Source: CAVPRW01 sp046727435 [NCBI: bacterium]
Lineage (GTDB): Bacteria; Tectomicrobia; Entotheonellia; J063
Assembly (NCBI GenBank): GCA_046727435.1
Contig: JBKPCR010000359.1
Span: 1 to 22,604 of the forward strand
Reading direction: 5' to 3'
Length of the DNA: 22,604 nt
Positions 17,739-22,604 of this stretch are shown here, in pieces (within the stretch, counting starts at the first letter, position 1; each line of letters begins with the position of its first letter). The notes under the pieces are model-generated. The model was not told where the DNA came from. It did no database searches and was given only the letters and a program-made list of their open reading frames with translations. The position numbers and the translations under genes are program-made.

Positions 17739-17768
17739 CACCTGGTTGGTAAGCTCCGTACCCAGGTG
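17739..17768 (-). promoter_or_regulatory. Hairpin in the cupin leader
   Basis: CACCTGG at one end pairs perfectly with CCAGGTG at the other, and GTA/TAC extends the stem by three pairs after a bulge. It sits 22 bases before the cupin start and 11 bases after the upstream ORF stop. It could influence translation. Confidence 0.4.
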
Positions 17769-17778
17769 TGTGCAGGTC

Positions 17779-17871
17779 TCAAGTCTGGCGGTTTGCCGAC
17801 TGCCTTGGCCGCCGCCTCAGAGCAAACGTGGGTGGCACGTCTCTCCACCTTTGGATGTGCAGCTTTTCCAT
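17779..17871 (-). CDS. Short upstream ORF in the cupin leader (30 residues, arginine-rich)
   Basis: ATG 17871-17869 opens a 30-codon frame preceded by GAGAGG at a normal distance. The product begins MEKLHIQRWRDVPP and is arginine-rich. The frame lies wholly between the promoter and the cupin hairpin, so a leader-peptide role is possible. The length is short enough that chance cannot be excluded. Confidence 0.3.
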   Translation of the reverse strand: MEKLHIQRWRDVPPTFALRRRPRQSANRQT

Positions 17872-17913
17872 GTGTTGCCTCTCTCCGCACGGTCGTGGGC
17901 GAGTAGCGCTGAG

Positions 17914-17940
17914 ATTATAGCGTTAGGCTCCGGCTGTCAA
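17914..17940 (-). promoter_or_regulatory. Promoter of the cupin gene
   Basis: On the minus strand TTGACA (17940-17935) and TATAAT (17919-17914) are both perfect consensus boxes, but the spacer is only 15 bases. Transcription would start near 17907, giving a leader of about 190 bases before the cupin ATG. Confidence 0.5.
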
Positions 17941-18245
17941 GGTGGCACCCTGCCTTTCAGGGAAGCCATTGTCGCCCGTGCCAGGTAAGAAGTGTCCCCA
18001 GTTGCAACCACACATGACAGCAAACCCAAGCATTGCCCTTGTGTAAGAACGTCGCCGAGATCCGCCAGCGCGGAAGACTTGGCCTCTAACGCAACAGCTT
18101 CCTCCAGCATGTCTTTGGCTGGAGTGACTCACCTCGCCACCGCTCCCGTATTCACCGCAAGGGATCTCGAAGCACTCACCTGGATGGCACCAGCATTGGT
18201 TTCCAACAGCGATGAGCGCTCGATGCGTGTGACCATCATATCCAT
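17937..18245 (-). pseudogene. Possible decayed ORF with internal stop
   Basis: A frame of 103 codons starts at ATG 18245-18243 and ends at TGA 17939-17937, broken once by TGA at 18131-18129. Both halves look protein-like: IERSSLLETNAGAIQVSASR in the first, LEEAVALEAKSSALADLGDV in the second, with G-rich first codon positions. I do not recognise the family. The end stop lies inside the -35 box of the cupin promoter. It may be chance. Confidence 0.25.
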
Positions 18246-18428
18246 CTAAAAGCACTGCTGTATCGTCTGCACGGCCTCTCAGCATGGCTAGAGATGGGAC
18301 ACCCGTTGCGTTTCAGCTATGGCTGCATTGGTGTTTCAGATATAATGGACTAGGTGAGAAGGTGTGATTTCATTGCGCTCATAGGCATGCATGAGACTTC
18401 CCGTGAGTTGTCTTCTGGAGTGAGGCGA
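18246..18428. other. Upstream region of the allantoinase gene
   Basis: A TATAAT at 18341-18346 could be the -10 box for the allantoinase gene, but no good -35 box is seen at the right distance. Nothing else is recognised. Confidence 0.3.
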
Positions 18429-19349
18429 ATGATGACACCATCCTACTCTCGCGATATGATCGGGTATGGTCCCAACCCGCCCGACCCGCAATGGCCTCAT
18501 GGGGCGCGGCTGGCCGTGAATTTCGTGCTCAATTATGAGGAGGGCTCAGAGCCATCCTTTGCCGATGGAGATGGCCAGTCGGAGGCGGGGTTAACTGAGT
18601 CGGCCGGTCAAGGTCAGGGGGTGAGGGGCCGCGATCTCGCGGCCGAATCGATGTTTGAATATGGCAGCCGCGTCGGCTTTTGGCGCATCGTTCGGCTCTT
18701 TCAGGAGCGTCAGTTACCGCTGACCGTGTTCGGCTGCGCTTTAGCCCTCGAACGCCATCCGTTGGCTGCCCGCACCATCGCCGAGTCCGGATACGACGTG
18801 TGCTGCCATGGGTGGCGGTGGGTGCAGTATTACAACCTCGAGGAAGCCGAGGAGCGGGAGCATATCCGCAAAGCTATTGCCTCGTTGCAAACTACGGTCG
18901 GCACGCGCCCGCTCGGATGGTATTGCCGCTATGGCCCAAGCGTGAATACCCGACGGCTCATCATGGAAGAAGGAGGATTCCTGTACGATTCCGATGCCTA
19001 TAACGACGAGCTACCGTACTGGGTCGAGGTCGGTGGTCGCCCACATCTGGTGATTCCATACAGCCTGGCGATTAACGACTCGAAATTCGGTCGTGGAGTT
19101 TTTGCGACCGCAGATGATTTTTATATATTCGTCAAGGATAGCTTCGATGTGCTGTATCGGGAAGGCACTCGTCAGCCGAAGATGATGTCGGTGGGGCTGC
19201 ATATGCGCGTGAGTGGGCATCCAGGTCGATCAGTGGGGCTGGAACGGTTGCTGGACTACATTCTGGCCCACGACGGCGTGTGGATTTGCCGCCGGGAAGA
19301 GATCGCCCGCCATTGGATGGCGCATCATCCATTCGCCCTACATGCATGA
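18429..19349 (+). CDS. puuE: Allantoinase, PuuE type (polysaccharide deacetylase fold)
   Basis: This is a 306-residue protein of the PuuE class, hydrolysing allantoin to allantoate in purine breakdown. Typical sections are RDMIGYGPNPPDPQWPHGAR at the N-terminus, AVNFVLNYEEGSE, ESMFEYGSRVGFWRI, CCHGWRWVQYY, SVNTRRLIMEEGGFLYDSDA and YNDELPYWV, and finally MMSVGLHMRVSGHPGR. PuuE enzymes derive from polysaccharide deacetylases but lack their usual metal site, in keeping with reports that they work without metal. The start is taken at ATG 18429 (or the next ATG, 18432) because GGAGTGAGG lies upstream and family proteins begin close to this RDMIGYG section. The frame extends further upstream to GTG 18354, but that part is not PuuE-like. 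It is convergent to the amidase. Confidence 0.93.
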   Translation: MMTPSYSRDMIGYGPNPPDPQWPHGARLAVNFVLNYEEGSEPSFADGDGQSEAGLTESAGQGQGVRGRDLAAESMFEYGSRVGFWRIVRLFQERQLPLTVFGCALALERHPLAARTIAESGYDVCCHGWRWVQYYNLEEAEEREHIRKAIASLQTTVGTRPLGWYCRYGPSVNTRRLIMEEGGFLYDSDAYNDELPYWVEVGGRPHLVIPYSLAINDSKFGRGVFATADDFYIFVKDSFDVLYREGTRQPKMMSVGLHMRVSGHPGRSVGLERLLDYILAHDGVWICRREEIARHWMAHHPFALHA

Positions 19350-19409
19350 ACGTTTGGATACTTGTATGGCGGACCTCGCCGCGGGGGGCCATGCCTGCCG
19401 GTGACCGCC

Positions 19410-20816
19410 TTAGCCCAGTGGTGGACGCTTCTGAGCCCAGGGCCGTATGGCTTCAAAAGCGGCGGAGGCGCGGAGCACTGTGACCTCATCGAAGCGGCGG
19501 CCGACGATCTGCAAGCCGATCGGCAGTCCATCGTTGGTGAAGCCGCAAGGTACCGTCGCCGCTGGCTGCCCGGTGAGATTAAACAGGGGCGTCATTGCGA
19601 TCCAGTTCCTGCGGTCAACCGCTCGACCGGCGATCTGCGTTGGGCCTTCGATGCCCACCTCAAAGGGCGGTACGGCCACCGTAGGACAGAGCAGCACATC
19701 ATAGGTGGCGAACAGGCGTTGAATCTTATCAAAGATGGCACTGCGGCGCAGGATCACGCGCGCATAGTCTTGGCCCGAGACGCCCTGCACCTCGGCGATA
19801 TTGGCCAGCAATTGCGGATCAATCTGGCGTTCATACCCTGGATAGTCCTGCAGCATCGTGCCGATATTCACATAAAAAAAGTACTGGAAGAGTTCTCCTG
19901 GATTGTCAAAGCTGGGGTTAACCTCCTCGACGTGGCAGCCCAATTCGGAGAACGCTGCCACCGCTGCGGCGGTGATTTGCTTGACCTGCGGATCGACGAC
20001 CGCAAACCCCAAGTCAGCGCTCCACGCCACCCGTAGCCCGTGAATATCTCCCTCGATGGCCTGTAGATAGTCGGGATGGCTGGTCGGCAAGGACAGGCGG
20101 TCGCGATCATCGGCCCCGGCGATTGCGTTCAGCATCAAGGCCGCGTCCCGCACTGTTCGAGTCATCGGACCCACATGAGATATATCGCCAATGGTACTGG
20201 CCGGATACACTGGCACTCTGCCCGCATGGGCTTTCAAGCCGTAGATGCCGCAGAAGCTGCTGGGGATCCGAATCGACCCACCGCCATCGGTGCCCACCGC
20301 CAATGGGCCCATGCCGGTGGCCACGGCCACCCCAGCACCGCCGCTGGAGCCGCCAGGGGTCCGGTCGAGGTGCCACGGATTGCGTGTGATGCCGGTTACT
20401 GGGCTATCCGTCACACCTTTGAAACCGAACTCAGGCGTGGTGGTTTTGCCCAGGATGATGGCGCCTGCGGCCTTCAGGCGTTCGACCACCGGGGCATCTT
20501 CGGCGGGAACATCATGTTCGTACAGCTTCGAGCCCCGCATCGTGCGCACGCCCTTGGTGATCACCAGGTCTTTGATCGAGACCGGCACGCCATGCAGCGG
20601 CCCCAGCGGTTCCCCACGCATCACCGCCTGTGCGGCAGCCTGTGCTGCCTGGCGAGCTGCATCGGCAGTTACCAGGCAGAAGGCGTTCAGCCGAGGATTG
20701 AGCTGCTCAATGCGGGCCAGAATAGCGTTCACTACTGCCACCGGCGACACTTGTTTCGTGCGAATGGCGGCGGCAAGGTCGGTGGCTGGCATATAACAGA
20801 GATCGGTGTCTGACAT
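19410..20816 (-). CDS. Amidase-signature family amidase
   Basis: The 468-residue protein carries the amidase signature: K82 in PVSIKDLV, the GGSSGG loop at 155-160 with cis-Ser157, and the nucleophile Ser181 in GTDGGGSIRIP. These form the Ser-cisSer-Lys triad that hydrolyses carboxamides. The C-terminal end (about 400-460) has the conserved PAATVPCGFTNDGLPIGLQI segment. Substrate is unknown. The adjacent allantoinase makes a nitrogen-catabolic amide such as a ureide product plausible, but this is inference. The start at 20816 is supported by AGAGGAGAAG. Its start lies 36 bases after the upstream flavo-iron-sulfur gene, so they are likely one operon. Confidence 0.9.
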   Translation of the reverse strand: MSDTDLCYMPATDLAAAIRTKQVSPVAVVNAILARIEQLNPRLNAFCLVTADAARQAAQAAAQAVMRGEPLGPLHGVPVSIKDLVITKGVRTMRGSKLYEHDVPAEDAPVVERLKAAGAIILGKTTTPEFGFKGVTDSPVTGITRNPWHLDRTPGGSSGGAGVAVATGMGPLAVGTDGGGSIRIPSSFCGIYGLKAHAGRVPVYPASTIGDISHVGPMTRTVRDAALMLNAIAGADDRDRLSLPTSHPDYLQAIEGDIHGLRVAWSADLGFAVVDPQVKQITAAAVAAFSELGCHVEEVNPSFDNPGELFQYFFYVNIGTMLQDYPGYERQIDPQLLANIAEVQGVSGQDYARVILRRSAIFDKIQRLFATYDVLLCPTVAVPPFEVGIEGPTQIAGRAVDRRNWIAMTPLFNLTGQPAATVPCGFTNDGLPIGLQIVGRRFDEVTVLRASAAFEAIRPWAQKRPPLG

Positions 20817-20852
20817 GAGCTTCTCCTCTACAGTGCCGTGATCGTTCGCACA

Positions 20853-22604
20853 TCACAACGCTTCTGCCAGCACCTCGACCAGATGCTTGGGGCGTTTGCC
20901 AGTGAAGTGCTCGACCTGCTGACGGCAGGAGACGCCCGCGGCAACGACGTCGAAGTCGCCATTGGTGGCCCGTAGCTTGGCCTGCACTGCCGGGAACAGC
21001 CGACGCGAGCCAATAGCCCGCGACAGGTCGTAATGCTCTTGCTCGAAGCCGAACGATCCCGCCATGCCGCAGCAGCCGGAATCCACTTCCTCGACCTCGA
21101 AGCCCGGCGGCAATCGTAGGACAGCGAGCGATGGCCCCGTACCGATCAGCGCTTTCTGGTGACAGTGACCGTGCAGTAGGAGGTTGCGCCTAATGTCCTT
21201 AAACGCCAGGTGCAGCTCACCACGGCCGTGTAGTGTGGCCAAGAATTCTTCAATCATGAAGCTGTTGGCGGCCACGGTCTCGACACGCTTATCGGACACG
21301 AGATCAGGGTATTCATCGCGCAGCGTCAGGATGCAGGACGGCTCACAGCCGATGATCGGGATGCCCTGTTCAGCGTAGGGTGCCAGCAAATTCACATTGT
21401 AGATGGCATGAGCGCGGGCCTCTTCCAGCATGCCCTTGGAGATCATCGGTCGCCCACAGCAACGTTTCGCCACTAGCATAACCTCATAGCCTGCATGTTC
21501 CAGAACGGTGACAGCGGCTTTGCCGATCTCCGGGTAGTTGTAGTTCATGAAGGTATCGTGGAACAGGATCACCTTGCGCTTAGAGGTAGCCGCCACGGTC
21601 GGCCTGTGCTTGCGGAACCACCGGTCGAACGTCTGACGTGCAAATGGCGGCAGCGAGCGTCGACGGTCGATGCCGGCGATTTTTTCCAATATCCAGCGCG
21701 ATACACCCAGGCTCGCGATGGTTGTGGACAGCGGCGCCAGTGCCCAGCCGACCTGATTCAGGCGCTCGATGTTGGCAAACAATCGGGCGCGCAGGGGGGT
21801 ACCATGGGCTTCGTGGTAATGCGCCAGAAACTCGTACTTGAGCTTGGCCATATCGACGTTAATCGGACACTCTCCTTTGCAGCCTTTACATTCCAGACAG
21901 AGATCCAACACCTCATACATCCGCGGGCTGGTCAGCTCTTCCTTGGGGAGTCGTCCCGAAAGCGCCTCACGCAGTGCGTTGGCCCGCCCGCGTGTGGAAT
22001 GCTCCTCTTCCAGTGTCACCATGTACGATGGACACATCGTGCCATCGAGTTTCTTGCGACACTCGCCGACGCCGATGCAGCGCTCGACGGCGCTGGCAAA
22101 CCCGCCTTCCTTCTCGAAGCTAAAGTGCGTCTTGATCTCGCGGGTCCGATACTCGGTGCCGTAGCGCAGATTCTCGGTCATCGGTGGGGCATCGACGATC
22201 TTCCCTGGATTCATGATATTGAGCGGATCGAACGCCTGCTTGACGTCCTGGAAGGCGCGATAGAGCTGAGGCCCAAACAATTTTCTATTCAAATGGCTAC
22301 GCGCTAGCCCATCACCGTGCTCGCCGCTCATGGCGCCGCCGAACTCCAGCACCAGGTCGCTGATCTCCTTGGCGATGGAGGTCATGAGGTCGATTTCGTG
22401 CTGCTCTTTGAGGTTGACCAGGGGCCGAATGTGCATACAGCCCACGCTGACATGGCCATAGTAGCCGGCGCTGGTGCCGTGATCGTCGATGACCTTTTTA
22501 AAGCGACGGAGAAATTCTGGGAGCTTCAGGGGGTCGACGGCGGTATCCTCGACGAAGGCGATCGGTTTGCGCTCCCCTTCGACCCGCATCAGCAAGCCTA
22601 GACC
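20853..22604 (-). CDS. FAD-linked oxidase and Fe-S domain protein, YdiJ/D-2-hydroxyglutarate dehydrogenase-like (N-terminus outside window)
   Basis: The minus-strand frame is open to the window edge, with about 583 codons visible. The C-terminal part of an FAD-linked oxidase comes first (SGEHGDGLARS and AFDPLNIMNPGKIVD). An iron-sulfur segment follows with CIGVGECRKKLDGTMCPSY and CLECKGCKGECPINVD. Last come two CCG-type cysteine-rich domains with AKRCCGRPMISKG, HGHCHQKALIG and VDSGCCGMAGSFG. This fusion of GlcD-like and GlcF-like parts matches YdiJ-type enzymes, about 1000 residues long in full, which oxidise 2-hydroxy acids such as D-2-hydroxyglutarate or D-lactate and pass electrons through iron-sulfur clusters. 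The FAD-binding N-terminal domain is cut off by the window. It is upstream of the amidase in the same orientation. Confidence 0.88.
   Translation of the reverse strand, partial: GLGLLMRVEGERKPIAFVEDTAVDPLKLPEFLRRFKKVIDDHGTSAGYYGHVSVGCMHIRPLVNLKEQHEIDLMTSIAKEISDLVLEFGGAMSGEHGDGLARSHLNRKLFGPQLYRAFQDVKQAFDPLNIMNPGKIVDAPPMTENLRYGTEYRTREIKTHFSFEKEGGFASAVERCIGVGECRKKLDGTMCPSYMVTLEEEHSTRGRANALREALSGRLPKEELTSPRMYEVLDLCLECKGCKGECPINVDMAKLKYEFLAHYHEAHGTPLRARLFANIERLNQVGWALAPLSTTIASLGVSRWILEKIAGIDRRRSLPPFARQTFDRWFRKHRPTVAATSKRKVILFHDTFMNYNYPEIGKAAVTVLEHAGYEVMLVAKRCCGRPMISKGMLEEARAHAIYNVNLLAPYAEQGIPIIGCEPSCILTLRDEYPDLVSDKRVETVAANSFMIEEFLATLHGRGELHLAFKDIRRNLLLHGHCHQKALIGTGPSLAVLRLPPGFEVEEVDSGCCGMAGSFGFEQEHYDLSRAIGSRRLFPAVQAKLRATNGDFDVVAAGVSCRQQVEHFTGKRPKHLVEVLAEAL

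Noticed and set aside
17821-17860. GGGTGGCAC on the plus strand resembling the T-box antiterminator core
   Set aside because: Only about nine bases match, the CCGCG part is missing, and the nearest downstream plus-strand gene is an allantoinase, not an aminoacyl-tRNA or amino-acid gene.
17992-18249. 85-residue plus-strand frame upstream of allantoinase
   Set aside because: It overlaps the minus-strand frame with more coding-like codons and shows no known motif or ribosome site.
1-22604. CRISPR arrays, tRNA or rRNA genes, insertion sequences, integrases
   Set aside because: I saw no regularly spaced repeats, no tRNA-like cloverleaf, no transposase or integrase motif in any frame examined.

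Overview
The window looks like a chromosomal segment of an uncultured, moderately GC-rich environmental bacterium. The style of the genes (a small GDRSVAIGG-tailed protein beside a HEAT-repeat STAND NTPase, and a PuuE-type allantoinase) would suit a Chloroflexota-like lineage. That taxonomic guess is weak: no rRNA or marker gene is present, and no database was consulted.

Layout. (1) Positions 2-400 hold the 3' end of an acyl-CoA dehydrogenase, an ordinary metabolic gene. (2) Positions 547-4660, minus strand, form a compact operon with a good promoter. It runs from a PHP-domain/SMC-like ATPase (TrlF-like) to an AlbA_2/Schlafen-type ATP-binding protein (ATGA overlap) to a small 52-residue ORF. 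This resembles a defence module, possibly Menshen-like. (3) Positions 4661-5372 lack an intact gene but hold a decayed UPF0175-type antitoxin interrupted by one in-frame stop. (4) Positions 5373-10168, plus strand, hold a two-gene unit: a 141-residue protein with a hydrophobic N-terminus and a glycine/asparagine-rich tail, then a 1405-residue STAND NTPase with HEAT-like repeats. The same tail motif occurs near the N-terminus of the NTPase. (5) Positions 10278-16407, plus strand, hold a type III-like restriction-modification pair. The Mod methyltransferase is intact; the Res helicase-nuclease is split by a single in-frame TGA between the Walker A and DEAH motifs. (6) Positions 16388-17406 hold a DUF4258/DUF2283 toxin-antitoxin-like pair overlapping the end of res, followed by an overlapping YkgJ-type cysteine-cluster gene. 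(7) Positions 17412-17919, minus strand, hold a cupin gene with a promoter, a short upstream ORF and a hairpin in its leader. (8) From 18429 the window returns to metabolism: allantoinase PuuE (plus), then an amidase and a partial YdiJ/D-2-hydroxyglutarate dehydrogenase-like flavo-iron-sulfur protein (both minus).

Reading: roughly 547-16880 is a defence island between catabolic genes. It contains at least three candidate anti-invader modules, one decayed antitoxin and one disabled or recoded restriction subunit. The least described element is the two-gene small-protein/STAND NTPase unit at 5373-10168, where the shared motif suggests that the two products recognise each other.
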